From Marinobacterium stanieri (lineage in GTDB: Bacteria; Pseudomonadota; Gammaproteobacteria; Pseudomonadales; Balneatricaceae): 64,000 bases of DNA. The notes under the pieces were generated by a model. That model did no database searches. It was not told the origin of the DNA and saw nothing but the letters and a program-made list of their open reading frames with translations. Where the stretch lies: the NCBI RefSeq assembly GCF_900155945.1, contig NZ_FTMN01000006.1, positions 124,001-188,000 on the forward strand. The letters run 5' to 3'. The stretch's first letter is position 1. Every line of letters begins with the position of its first letter. A program made the position numbers and the translations under genes. Below, piece after piece: positions 17,897-27,298 of the stretch.

Positions 17897-20686
17897 TTAA
17901 ATTTTTACCTGCTGTTCACCCAATTCGGACAATGGACGCGGTGCCGAGAACAGATAGCCCTGCAACTCGTCACAGCCACGCTCGCTGAGGAAGTCCGCTT
18001 GCGCTCGGGTCTCGACCCCTTCAGCCACCACCTGCAACCCCAACGAGTGTGCAAGCACGATGATGGTTTCCACAATCACACGATCGTCAGCATCGGTTTC
18101 AATGTCACGCACGAAGGAGCGGTCTATCTTCAGATAATCGATAGGCAGGCGCTTGAGATACTCCAGAGAGGAGTAGCCGGTGCCAAAGTCGTCCACCGCA
18201 ACCTCAACACCGAGCGCCTGCACAGCGGACAGCTGCTCGGCAGCAGTAGCAAAGTTTTCCACCAGCGCACCTTCGGTCACCTCGATACACAGCTGCTCCG
18301 GGCGCAGATTGTTGGTTTCGATGGTCTGCTTCAGGCTCTCCGCCCAGTTGCCTCCCTGGAACTGTCGCGGTGACAGGTTGATGGCAATCTGCTTGCCTGA
18401 AAGCTTCGGGTCCTTCAGGTCGGCCACTACCTGCTGCAACAGCCAGTCGGTCATCAGCTCCAGTGCATCACTGGTTTCTGCCAACGGAATAAATTCGGCC
18501 GGTGACACCGCACCCAGCTCGGCACTTTGCCATCGCATGAGCGCCTCGTAACCGGTGATCGTACCGTCCGGCTTCTGCTTTGGCTGGTACACCAGGCTGA
18601 ACTCCAGGCGCTCCAGCGCCCTCGGCAACTCGGACTTGACCTTCATCGCACGCTGGTTGCGCTCGTTAATCTGAGGATCAAAGAAGGCAAAGCGGCCACG
18701 CCCCAGCTCCTTGGCAAAGTACATGGCGGCATCGGCATGTCCCAGCAGAATATCCGCCTCGTGACCATCACGCGGATAGCTGACTACACCGATGCTGCAG
18801 CCTATGCGCACTTCACGATCGTCGATGACAAACGGCTTTTTAAGTGCCTGAAGGGCTTTCTCAGCCACCGCTGAAAGCTCACTGTCTCGCTTCACTTGAG
18901 GCAACAGCAGGGTGAATTCATCCCCGCCCAGACGGAATGCCCGGTCGCTGTCACGAATACAACTGCGCAAGCGATGGGCAACTTCACACAGGAGTTGATC
19001 CCCTACCGCATGCCCCAGCGAGTCATTCACTTCCTTGAACAGATCCAGATCGATAAACAGAAGGCCGAATGGCTCTCCGTAGCGCTCGCCGCGGTGAACC
19101 GCCTCGCTCAGGACACGCTGAAACTCGGTGCGGTTGAACAACCCGGTCAGGGAATCATGGTATGCCAGGCGGTGGAGATCCTGTTCGGCCTGCTTCTCGT
19201 GAGTGATGTCCTGGAAAATACCGAAATAGCCATCCAGCCCTCCCGCACGGTCATAGATGGCACTGACAGAAAGACGAACCGGGTACAGGCTGCCATCTGC
19301 ACGGCGGTTTTCCAGCTCGCCGGTCCAGTTGCCCTGCTTTTCAAGCGCCTGCCATAAACGGTGGTAGAAGATCTGATCCTGTCGACCCGAATTCTGGATG
19401 TTCGGAGACTCCCCGATCAGCTGGTCACGGTTGTAGCCGCTCATCCTGACCAGAGACTGGTTCACATCAACAATGCGGTTGTCCGAATCGGTGATCATGA
19501 TGCCTTCAGTGGTATGCTCGAACACGCGACGGGCAATTCGCGCCAGGTTTTCGTTGCGCTCCTGTTCGGTAACATCCGTTGCGACCGTAGCCACGGCATA
19601 GCAATGCCCCTGCTCATCCACCAGCGGGAACTTGACCATAAACCAGCGGTGTAATTCGTCACTGACCGGAAACTCTGTCTGGAATTGCACCGGAGTTCCC
19701 TGCTCCAGCACTTGCTGATCACGTTCCGAAATAAAACTGGCATAGGGGTCATCCAGAAGATCGAACACCGTATCGCCAGAGGCGTCGGGCTGCCCCAGCA
19801 CTTGCACAAAGCGCTCATTGACCAGGCGGTATACCCCTTCGCGGTCCTTGATATACACCATCGAAGGGATGTACTTGAGAATGTTCTCCATCTGCTTGTT
19901 GAACGTCACAATCTGGGCACGGCTTTGCTCCAGCTGCTCGGCCAGCTGGTCCAGCACCTGGCCCACTTGCCCCAGCTCATCCGCGCCCTGCAAGCCTGTG
20001 CGCTGGCTGAAGTCATCCTGAGCCAGCCCTTCAACTGCTTGGGTAATTTGCTGTAGTCGGCGGGTGATACTGCCTTCCAACAGACGCCATAGCATGAAGG
20101 CAAACAGAATGACCCCTAATGTAAGTGCAGCGAAAATCATATCCAGTTTGTAAGTCACCGGACGCAACACCTGCTCGACATCCAGCTCCATAATGATGAG
20201 CCCCTGCCGGTTCCTCAGACTGTTATCCGGGTCGGGGTAACGAAAGGCTGATAAACCATACAGAGTGTTTTCCCCTTCCAGCTGCCTCACATACAAGGGT
20301 TCAATCGCTTCACGGGCGCGTGGAAGAAAGCTCGGATCCAAATGCAGGGCCAGTTCAGCTACCGACTTGCCAACATGAGCCAGCCGGCTGGACGAAATCA
20401 CATTGCTGTCAGCATCAATAATCAGCAGATGCTTAACCTGGCTGCGAGCACTGGTGACCGCTACTTCCCGCTTCAGGCCGGCCAGGTCTCCCCGGCTCAG
20501 CATGTATTCGGTCGTACCCTGAATGCGGTTCAGGGTCGATCTCAGGCCCTCCTCCATGTTGTCGTAGAGGATGCCTGTGACCATTGGCTTGAGTACCCCC
20601 AGCGCCATGATCAGCAACAACAGCGCTAACAGAATGATGGCGCCAGGCAGCAGGCGTCTTAGCGGGATTTGATTAATCCTGTTCAT
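17897..20686 (-). CDS. Membrane HAMP-PAS-PAS-GGDEF-EAL c-di-GMP protein
   Basis: 929 residues. An N-terminal membrane helix (about 10-32) precedes a periplasmic region, a second helix (about 178-200), HAMP (about 200-255), two PAS regions (about 265-375 and 385-500), GGDEF (about 510-670) and EAL (about 685-920). The GGDEF motif at residue 587 is intact (RLGGDEF) with an RDSD product-inhibition site five residues before it. EALMR at about 714 and DDFGTGYSSL are also intact, so both synthesis and hydrolysis of c-di-GMP are possible. Its ATG overlaps the stop of the binding-protein gene at 20683, indicating coupled expression and a likely sensory partnership. Confidence 0.93.
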   Translation of the reverse strand: MNRINQIPLRRLLPGAIILLALLLLIMALGVLKPMVTGILYDNMEEGLRSTLNRIQGTTEYMLSRGDLAGLKREVAVTSARSQVKHLLIIDADSNVISSSRLAHVGKSVAELALHLDPSFLPRAREAIEPLYVRQLEGENTLYGLSAFRYPDPDNSLRNRQGLIIMELDVEQVLRPVTYKLDMIFAALTLGVILFAFMLWRLLEGSITRRLQQITQAVEGLAQDDFSQRTGLQGADELGQVGQVLDQLAEQLEQSRAQIVTFNKQMENILKYIPSMVYIKDREGVYRLVNERFVQVLGQPDASGDTVFDLLDDPYASFISERDQQVLEQGTPVQFQTEFPVSDELHRWFMVKFPLVDEQGHCYAVATVATDVTEQERNENLARIARRVFEHTTEGIMITDSDNRIVDVNQSLVRMSGYNRDQLIGESPNIQNSGRQDQIFYHRLWQALEKQGNWTGELENRRADGSLYPVRLSVSAIYDRAGGLDGYFGIFQDITHEKQAEQDLHRLAYHDSLTGLFNRTEFQRVLSEAVHRGERYGEPFGLLFIDLDLFKEVNDSLGHAVGDQLLCEVAHRLRSCIRDSDRAFRLGGDEFTLLLPQVKRDSELSAVAEKALQALKKPFVIDDREVRIGCSIGVVSYPRDGHEADILLGHADAAMYFAKELGRGRFAFFDPQINERNQRAMKVKSELPRALERLEFSLVYQPKQKPDGTITGYEALMRWQSAELGAVSPAEFIPLAETSDALELMTDWLLQQVVADLKDPKLSGKQIAINLSPRQFQGGNWAESLKQTIETNNLRPEQLCIEVTEGALVENFATAAEQLSAVQALGVEVAVDDFGTGYSSLEYLKRLPIDYLKIDRSFVRDIETDADDRVIVETIIVLAHSLGLQVVAEGVETRAQADFLSERGCDELQGYLFSAPRPLSELGEQQVKI

Positions 20687-21648
20687 GCGTCGGGGTACCC
20701 GCCATACACTACGCCTTTCAGGTCCGGGATATCATCAATCAAATCATCCCTGAGCATGGTCTCGGCCAGACGCTCGACCTGCTGCTGCAAGGGAGAAGGA
20801 TTCCCGTCAAATAACTCCAGGCTCGCCTTCTGATCAGGCAGCATTAACCCCTGCAGACTATGTTTCACTTCCATCGGCGTGACTTTCAAACGTTCAGACA
20901 TCATACGAGCACTGGCATCGGGGTTATCGTCGATAAATGCCAGCACCTCATGCCAGGCACTGATCAGCTGGCGAATCGTATCCTTGCGCTCAGCGAGCGT
21001 CCTTTCACGTACCACCAATACATCGACAATTTCGCCAGGTATTTGAGTGGAATCAAACAGCTGAACCGACTGGTCTTCGCCAATCTGCTGCGGCACCGGA
21101 TCAAAGGTAACAACCGCATCCACCTGTCCCGCCCTGAACGCCTGGGCATGCTCATTTACCTCGAGGTGGACCACGTCGATATCATCGAGCGACATGGCAT
21201 TCAGCTCCAGCGCACGTGACAGCATGTACGCACCCAGCGCAGTTGCTTCGACGCCCACCCGTTTGCCTTTCAATTCTTCAAAGGAGGTGATACCCGGCTG
21301 CGCCAGAATAACGTCAGCACCCATTGAGATATTGGTGACCTGCACAATGACCGGCCTGAGCCCCAGCACCCTCAGGTTAATCACTTCATCCAGTGTCAGA
21401 GCTGCTGCGTCAATGGCGCCATTGCGAAAGGCACGCATCACCTCACTGGCCGATAACAGCTCAACCAGCGCAACATCATCACTGCTCAATATGCCCTGCT
21501 CTCGGGCCACATAGAGTGGCTCATACCCGGGCCAAAGGTTGGTTCCCAATTTAATGGGCTTGGATGGTGTTAACAGAAAGGACGCAGCCAGTAAGGCTCC
21601 TGCTAACAGCATCAGGGTTAGCACGACAAGGCGAGATCGAATATGCAT
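20683..21648 (-). CDS. NMT1/SsuA-like periplasmic substrate-binding protein
   Basis: About 321 residues from the ATG at 21648, which has GGAG 8 bases upstream; the reading frame extends 19 codons further up but without a ribosome site. A hydrophobic N-terminal segment (LVVLTLMLLAGALLAASFLL) is a signal or anchor. The mature part follows the NMT1/ThiY/SsuA pattern: KLGTNLWPGYEPLYVAREQGI, then AAALTLDEVINLR, LKGKRVGVEATALGAYML and VDAVVTFDPVPQQI. Family members bind sulfonates, thiamin precursors, nitrate or similar ligands. No ABC permease or ATPase genes are adjacent. The next gene, overlapping by 4 bases, is a GGDEF-EAL receptor, so this protein probably delivers a ligand signal instead of feeding transport. 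Confidence 0.85.
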   Translation of the reverse strand: MHIRSRLVVLTLMLLAGALLAASFLLTPSKPIKLGTNLWPGYEPLYVAREQGILSSDDVALVELLSASEVMRAFRNGAIDAAALTLDEVINLRVLGLRPVIVQVTNISMGADVILAQPGITSFEELKGKRVGVEATALGAYMLSRALELNAMSLDDIDVVHLEVNEHAQAFRAGQVDAVVTFDPVPQQIGEDQSVQLFDSTQIPGEIVDVLVVRERTLAERKDTIRQLISAWHEVLAFIDDNPDASARMMSERLKVTPMEVKHSLQGLMLPDQKASLELFDGNPSPLQQQVERLAETMLRDDLIDDIPDLKGVVYGGYPDA

Positions 21649-22093
21649 CCGGCAACTCCATTCGGACAATATCCCCAGTTTAACGCAAGCGACGCAGTGC
21701 ATCACCCAAGTCTCTGAATGACCCGTTAACAGACACTGTCAGGCTCTACCGCCCGAATTCCGCTCACAGTTTTACTCACAAAATCCAGAAGTAGCACGAA
21801 TTGTTGAAAACATACTTTTTTTGCTCACACTTTCTGTGCAAAACCTTTAGGATAAGTTTTGGAAAGCTCACAAAGCTATACTATAACCCTTTGTTTTAAA
21901 ACAAATTTAAAAAACAGTATATTTATTGAGCGGCGCCGGTATAGTTGTCCTCAAGCAGAAATTGTCAACCCCGACGAGACGGTTATTTAATAACCAAACC
22001 AACTGAAATCACAATAATCAAGAGTTTGTATTCACAGGGCAGAAAAATTTTATGCTTAGTGTACAAAGCCTGTGAATAACCGCTTTTACCCGC
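21649..22093. other. 445-bp AT-rich intergenic region
   Basis: No convincing gene is visible. The stretch 21780-22060 is AT-rich, with homopolymer runs and several TATA-like hexamers suitable for minus-strand promoters serving the binding-protein/GGDEF-EAL pair. TTCACAGG near 22031 and CCTGTGAA near 22069 form a distant inverted repeat just downstream of the NlpC/P60 gene stop, a weak terminator candidate. Confidence 0.4.
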
Positions 22094-22558
22094 TCAGGGA
22101 AGGCGCCGTGCCATCCACCAGACCTCTGACCAGTAAGGGTTGGTGAGGCGTGAAATCATCACACCGCGACTGGTTGAAGCATGCATGAATTCGCTGTTGC
22201 CAAGGTAAATTCCGGCATGACGCTGCTTGAAGCCGGTTTTGAAAAAGACCAGATCACCCGGCTGCAGCTCATGCTTTGGCACATGCATCCCCAGACGGGA
22301 CTGATCAGCTGTAGAGCGAGGCAACTGTCGCTGATCAGCCTTCAGATAGACCTGTTGAATAAAACCGGAGCAATCAACACCGCTGCGGGAAACTCCTCCA
22401 AAACGGTAGGGCGTACCAGCCCATTCTGCATAATGCCCCAGTAAGGACTGACGAACCGGATGGTCAAAGGAGATGCTTGCCGGTTGGGAAGGTTGGGTAC
22501 TACACCCCCCAAGCGCAAGGCTTAGCAGCAGAAGCACAATGAGCGGTCGCAGGGCCAT
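22094..22558 (-). CDS. NlpC/P60-family lipoprotein (MepS/NlpC-like endopeptidase)
   Basis: 154 residues. A lipoprotein signal ends in LALGGC (Cys19), so the mature protein is membrane-anchored. The NlpC/P60 domain (about 38-150) retains the catalytic Cys in DCSGF, the His in RHAGIYLG and the polar third residue region FMHAS. In this family it cleaves D-Glu/meso-DAP or DAP-D-Ala bonds of peptidoglycan stems, allowing wall expansion. The length matches E. coli NlpC/MepS. GGGAGC lies 5 bases before the ATG. It stands alone between two signalling operons on the same strand. Confidence 0.92.
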   Translation of the reverse strand: MALRPLIVLLLLSLALGGCSTQPSQPASISFDHPVRQSLLGHYAEWAGTPYRFGGVSRSGVDCSGFIQQVYLKADQRQLPRSTADQSRLGMHVPKHELQPGDLVFFKTGFKQRHAGIYLGNSEFMHASTSRGVMISRLTNPYWSEVWWMARRLP

Positions 22559-22677
22559 AACAAGCTCCCATGGTTGGCCGAGTTCCAGCTGACAGCCAGC
22601 GACCGTCAGAGCTCAGAAACCATCATCATAACGCCACAAGTATATGGCGTCAGTTCCCCAGCATTCAGGCCAGAGGG

Positions 22678-24429
22678 TTATTCATCCTGAAACAGGTGAT
22701 CGAAGCCGAGCTGCGCCAGCTGAAGAAAAGCCTTTTCTCGCAGCGGCGGGGATAACAGAAACCCCTGCACCTGATCACAGCCCATACGCCGCAACATGTC
22801 CATCTGCTCAACCTGATCGACCCCCTCGGCCACGGTCTTGCACTCAAAATGGCGCGCCATATCGATCACGGTCTCAACCAGGCGCTGGTCCTGGGAGCTG
22901 AGATGTAACTCACGGATAAACGCGCGATCAATCTTCAGCACCGAGACCGGAAGGCTTTTCAGGTAGGACAGAGATGAGTAGCCCGTGCCAAAGTCATCAA
23001 TGGCAACACCCACACCGGCGTCGGCCAGGGTTTCCAGCTGCGCTCTTGCCAGCTCGACGTCATCCATCAGGCCGGACTCCGTCACTTCCACCTCGACCAT
23101 TGCCGGAGGCAACTGCAAAGCCGCTATCTGCTCGATCAACCGCTCCGCAAAGGTGGGTTGCATCAACTGAACACTGGACACATTGAATGCCAGGGTAAAG
23201 TCGTTATCGACCTTGCCAGCGCGGTACCAGGCATTTACATGCTGCAAGGCCTGTTGCTGCACCCAATCACCGATGGCAATAATGTCGCCCCCGGCTTCGG
23301 CAAGGGGAATGAAATGTACAGGCGAAACCTGCCCCAGCTGTTTATTGTGCCAGCGCAAGAGAGCCTCGGCACCGCTAAGGCGTCCGCTGTTAATATCAAT
23401 TTTGGGCTGAAACACCAGCTGGAACTCATCCGCTGCAAGGGCATCAGCCAACTCATCCTGCATGATCTGGCGCTGTCGCAACTGCTGCTCAAGCTCAGCA
23501 TCATAGCGCTGCCAATGGCCTGACTCCTGCGGCAAAGCCAGCGCCGACATGCGAATGAGTTGTTCTGCATCACAACGATCATCACTGATGCTAACGCCTA
23601 TACGTACCCCAAGTTTCAATTGCACGCCACCGGCCTGCACAGGCTCATGGAACAACCCCAGCAGACTATCCAGATTACGCTCGCCTTCCGCTTCACCGGG
23701 CCATTGCGGCATGATCAAAAGCCATTCGTGGCTGTTCCAGACGCCCGCAATAATAGCCCCCGGCCGGGAATGCTCCCGCAGGCGCTGCGCCAAAGCCTGC
23801 GCCAGCTGATCAGCCACTCCGTAGCCGTGCAGACGCGCACTGCTTTCCAACCCTTCCAAGGCAAGGAACAGCACAGCCACAGGGCCTGAGTGATGCAAAT
23901 GTCGCTGTAGAATTTCCAGCAAGGCACGGCGGTTTGGCAGCCGGGTCACCGGATCTTCACGTGCCTGACGGTGCAATTCGGCGGTACGCTGCGCCACCAG
24001 TTGCTCCATCAGGTCTGCTTTCTCGCTGTGCTCACGTAACAACAGCCGCTGCTGCAACGTATTGGTCATGCGCTGCAGTACTTCGGTCTGGTCGAATGGC
24101 TTGGTGATAAAATCCTGTGCTCCCAGTGACAACGCCTGGTAGCGAGTTTGTTCATCAATCTGTGCGGTCAGAAAAATTACTGCCGGCATCCGCTCTCCCA
24201 GACGGGTCTGCAGACGCTGCATCAGCTCGAGACCATCCATCCCCGGCATGCGAATATCCAGCAGCACCAGGTCCGGACAACGTTGCTGAATGCGAGACTC
24301 GGCCGCAAAGGGGCTGGTTACGCCTTCCAGCTGCTGGTATCCGGCATCTTCGAGAAGATTCTCCAGCAGCTCAACATTGACCGCGTTGTCATCGACAATC
24401 AGGACATCTGCCCCAAGATGTGCACTCAT
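22678..24429 (-). CDS. Response regulator with degenerate GGDEF and active EAL domain
   Basis: 583 residues: REC (about 7-125; D13/D14, phospho-acceptor D58, K110), a short coiled coil, a GGDEF-like domain (about 155-310) and EAL (about 325-570). The GGDEF signature is replaced by SHEWL in WNSHEWLLIMPQW, so cyclase activity is not expected. The EAL domain retains EALLRW, VEVTESGLMDD and DDFGTGYSSLSYLKSLPVSVLKIDR-type metal and catalytic residues, so it is probably a phosphodiesterase gated by phosphorylation. Its start overlaps the upstream hybrid kinase stop by 4 bases; that kinase is the obvious phosphodonor. Confidence 0.92.
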   Translation of the reverse strand: MSAHLGADVLIVDDNAVNVELLENLLEDAGYQQLEGVTSPFAAESRIQQRCPDLVLLDIRMPGMDGLELMQRLQTRLGERMPAVIFLTAQIDEQTRYQALSLGAQDFITKPFDQTEVLQRMTNTLQQRLLLREHSEKADLMEQLVAQRTAELHRQAREDPVTRLPNRRALLEILQRHLHHSGPVAVLFLALEGLESSARLHGYGVADQLAQALAQRLREHSRPGAIIAGVWNSHEWLLIMPQWPGEAEGERNLDSLLGLFHEPVQAGGVQLKLGVRIGVSISDDRCDAEQLIRMSALALPQESGHWQRYDAELEQQLRQRQIMQDELADALAADEFQLVFQPKIDINSGRLSGAEALLRWHNKQLGQVSPVHFIPLAEAGGDIIAIGDWVQQQALQHVNAWYRAGKVDNDFTLAFNVSSVQLMQPTFAERLIEQIAALQLPPAMVEVEVTESGLMDDVELARAQLETLADAGVGVAIDDFGTGYSSLSYLKSLPVSVLKIDRAFIRELHLSSQDQRLVETVIDMARHFECKTVAEGVDQVEQMDMLRRMGCDQVQGFLLSPPLREKAFLQLAQLGFDHLFQDE

Positions 24430-27062
24430 GAACCTTCTCCCTGATTGAGTATCTGCGCCACCCTGTCCATGAACAGCATCAGATCCAATGGTTTGGTCAG
24501 GTAGTCCACGAAACCGGCTTCGCGCGCCTTGCGAATATCCCGCGTTGACGCCGAGGCCGACACTGCCAGCACGGGCACTTGCGCCGTCAGTGGATTCCCC
24601 TTGAGCAGCCGCTGTGCCTGAAAGCCGCTCATCCCCGGCAGGTCGATATCCATCAGGATAAGGTCCGGCGGCTCCGAACAGGCCAGCTCTATGCCCTCTT
24701 CAGCACTGTTGACACATACCAGGTCACATCCTTCCAGCTCTTCAAACAGGTCGATCATCAGGCGCTGGTTGGCAGGGTTGTCTTCGATATACAGTACCTG
24801 CTGCTCCGGCAATGGCAGGTTGGCACTTGGTGCTTCAGCCTCGTCGCTCTGCTCGGGTACCGCCGTTCTATTCTCCAGGGGCAGCTCAAACCAGAACTCA
24901 CTGCCCTCACCCTCAACGCTATCGACGCCTATTTCACCCTGCATCAGATGTACCAGCTTACGGGTCAGCGCCAGCCCCACGCCCGAGCCTTCAATCGTGC
25001 CATTGTCGGCATCCAACCGATTAAACGGCTGAAACAGCTCCGACATGCGCTGCGCCGGAATACCCTTGCCCGTATCCTTTACGGTTACCTTGATACGTGT
25101 GCCGTCCAGAACCGTACAGAACAGCTCCACCCGCCCCTGGGGGCGGTTGTACTTGATCGCATTACTGATCAGGTTTATCAGGACCTGCTGCAGGCGGGTG
25201 TAATCAGCCCGGATACGATGACGGCAGGTTTCGGACTGCAACCACTTGAGCTTTATTCCCGCCTCGTTCGCCAACGGGCTGAGGGTTTCCAAAGCCTCCT
25301 GAATCACGTCACCCAGACAAACAGGCTCAATGGAAACCTGCATTTTACCAGCTTCAATACGGGCCAGATCCAGCACTTCGTTTATCAGACTCAGAAGATG
25401 GCGCCCACTGCGGATGATCTGCTCGGTTTGGCGATGCTGTCGATCAGTCAGCGGTGTACGGCTGTTTTGCAGCAACTGGGCAAAACCGAGAATAGAGTTC
25501 AGCGGCGTACGCAGCTCGTGACTCATGGAAGAGAGAAATTCGGTTTTGGCATGGCTGGCGCGCTCGGCACGCTCGTGCTCTGCTTTCAGCGCCTCGTTCA
25601 ACCGCTGCTGCTCATTCATCTGTCGATACAGGTTGATCAACAGCGCACAGGTTGAGGTAAAAGGCTCCAGCCACTGCACCAGTTCAGGTGCGTAGTCTTC
25701 ATGGGCATTGGCGATGGCATACATGCCGATCACCTGGCCACGGTCCAGTATTGGCACCCCAAGATATCGGTAAAGCGTTGGATGCCCCGGCGGCAAGCCT
25801 CCGCCGCGCGGGTCCTGCTCCATGGCATTGCTCAATACGACTTCCCCGCCGGCAAACACTCGTCCCAGCATGCTATTGGGGTTGGTCAGGCGCATATCAC
25901 CACTGACCAGCTTGCGCATCAGTTCCCGCGAGTCCTCACTCCAGGACAGATCGGTAATGGCGTGCAGTTTGAGCGCCGGCTGCTCGCTGTCACTGACAAC
26001 CTCGCCGATCAGTGCATACTCACTGCCGGTCAATTCACGCAGGGCTTCTTTGAGGAATTCCCAGAGTGTATTGCCCGTAACCAGCGCCTTATAATCGGTC
26101 AACCCGGTATGCAGAACCTCAAGCAGCGCACGCTGACGCTCCTGGGATTGGCGCACCGCATGCACATCCGAAAGGTCGGAAAGAATACCGATGAACTCAC
26201 GGCTGTCCGGCCCCTGGCCATCGGTCTTTACCTCGCTGACAGCAAGGTGAACAGGAATGGTATGACCGTCGCGGTGTAACGCCTCCACCTCTCGCCCGGT
26301 ACCAATAACCCTCGCATCCCCGGTACGCTGATAGGCCTGCAGGTAGCCATCGTGGTGCTGGCTCCAGCGGTCAGGCATCAGCATTTTAACGTTGCGACCA
26401 ATCAGCTCTGTTTCCTGATATCCCAGCATATCCTGAACAAAACGGTTCGCAGCCAGCATACGACCACGACCATCGATACGGACGACACCCGCTGCGGCTC
26501 CCTGAATGATCGCCTTGTAGCGTGCTTCACCGGCACCGGCAAAGCTCTGCGCATTGGGATGCTGTCGGCAGGCGAACAGTTCCAGTAACTGCTCAGCCTG
26601 AAGCGCCAGTTGCTGCAATTGTTGGAGCTGGCGCTCATCGAGCTGACGTGCACGGCGATCCAGCAACGTCAAAGCCCCTACCGGCTGCTGCCTGAAATAT
26701 AAGGGCACGGCAGCATGAAATCTCACCCCCAGCTCTTCAACCAATGAAGAGCCAAGACCCGGCACCTGGGTCAGGTCGGAAGCCTGCTGTAAGGCATTTC
26801 GCTCCAGCGCATTAGTGCATGGCAACTGGCCTTTTGGCCAAAGCCTCGCCTCCAGCCCATGCGCCGCCTTGCACCACTGCTGCTCTGCATCGAGCAGTGA
26901 AATGAGTACGATAGGGACATCGAACAGCGCTGCTGCCAGTTCGACCAGGCTGTCAAAAGCAGGATCAGGCTCCGTATCCCAAAGAGCCAGCTCGGCCAAG
27001 ACTGCCAGGCGATGAGCTTCAGTATTCGACGATTTGGGTGTTTGAATCATGGCAGGAAGCAC
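24426..27062 (-). CDS. Hybrid histidine kinase GAF-PAS-GAF-HisKA-HATPase-REC
   Basis: 878 residues, soluble with no membrane segment. An N-terminal GAF (about 25-160) is followed by PAS (about 185-300), a second GAF (about 310-490), HisKA with H515 in SSMSHELRTPLN, HATPase (NLISNAIKYN, GSGVGLALTRKL) and a C-terminal receiver (about 755-875, D805 in LILMDIDLPGM, K in LTKPLD). Domain order suggests a cytoplasmic sensor of a small molecule or redox state. The frame opens with GTG at 27062; an ATG at 27050 is an equally plausible start, and neither has a strong ribosome site. It is translationally coupled to the REC-GGDEF-EAL gene and divergent from the helicase gene. Confidence 0.92.
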   Translation of the reverse strand: MLPAMIQTPKSSNTEAHRLAVLAELALWDTEPDPAFDSLVELAAALFDVPIVLISLLDAEQQWCKAAHGLEARLWPKGQLPCTNALERNALQQASDLTQVPGLGSSLVEELGVRFHAAVPLYFRQQPVGALTLLDRRARQLDERQLQQLQQLALQAEQLLELFACRQHPNAQSFAGAGEARYKAIIQGAAAGVVRIDGRGRMLAANRFVQDMLGYQETELIGRNVKMLMPDRWSQHHDGYLQAYQRTGDARVIGTGREVEALHRDGHTIPVHLAVSEVKTDGQGPDSREFIGILSDLSDVHAVRQSQERQRALLEVLHTGLTDYKALVTGNTLWEFLKEALRELTGSEYALIGEVVSDSEQPALKLHAITDLSWSEDSRELMRKLVSGDMRLTNPNSMLGRVFAGGEVVLSNAMEQDPRGGGLPPGHPTLYRYLGVPILDRGQVIGMYAIANAHEDYAPELVQWLEPFTSTCALLINLYRQMNEQQRLNEALKAEHERAERASHAKTEFLSSMSHELRTPLNSILGFAQLLQNSRTPLTDRQHRQTEQIIRSGRHLLSLINEVLDLARIEAGKMQVSIEPVCLGDVIQEALETLSPLANEAGIKLKWLQSETCRHRIRADYTRLQQVLINLISNAIKYNRPQGRVELFCTVLDGTRIKVTVKDTGKGIPAQRMSELFQPFNRLDADNGTIEGSGVGLALTRKLVHLMQGEIGVDSVEGEGSEFWFELPLENRTAVPEQSDEAEAPSANLPLPEQQVLYIEDNPANQRLMIDLFEELEGCDLVCVNSAEEGIELACSEPPDLILMDIDLPGMSGFQAQRLLKGNPLTAQVPVLAVSASASTRDIRKAREAGFVDYLTKPLDLMLFMDRVAQILNQGEGS

Positions 27063-27161
27063 CGAGCAAGTAGGATATAGACGCCATAGTCAGACATTTA
27101 AATTCAGACCGCAATCAGCAATCCGTATACGCTCAGCCAGACAAGTTCGATCAGGCTCAAA

Positions 27162-27186
27162 GTTATCCACGCTTTTTGTGGACAAC
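27162..27186. promoter_or_regulatory. Inverted pair of DnaA-box-like motifs
   Basis: GTTATCCAC and GTGGACAAC face each other across seven bases in the divergent promoter region between the hybrid kinase and helicase genes. Each arm resembles TTATCCACA-type DnaA sites with mismatches; together they could equally form a short hairpin in RNA. No other box cluster is visible, so this is not a replication origin. Confidence 0.3.
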
Positions 27187-27298
27187 CCCCTGAACAACCT
27201 CCGCACAGCCCTGCCGAAGCGATATGCGGCGGGGCCTGACAGCCAGCGATCATTTCGCATCCTCAAGCGCCCCGTAATTTGCTAGGATTCGCAGTCTA

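Noticed and set aside
24579-25655. 358-codon plus-strand open frame opposite the hybrid kinase
   Set aside because: Antisense to conserved HisKA, HATPase and REC motifs; no independent protein features.
27162-27186. Replication origin
   Set aside because: Only two imperfect DnaA-like boxes, no AT-rich unwinding region beside them and no dnaA, dnaN or gidA neighbours.
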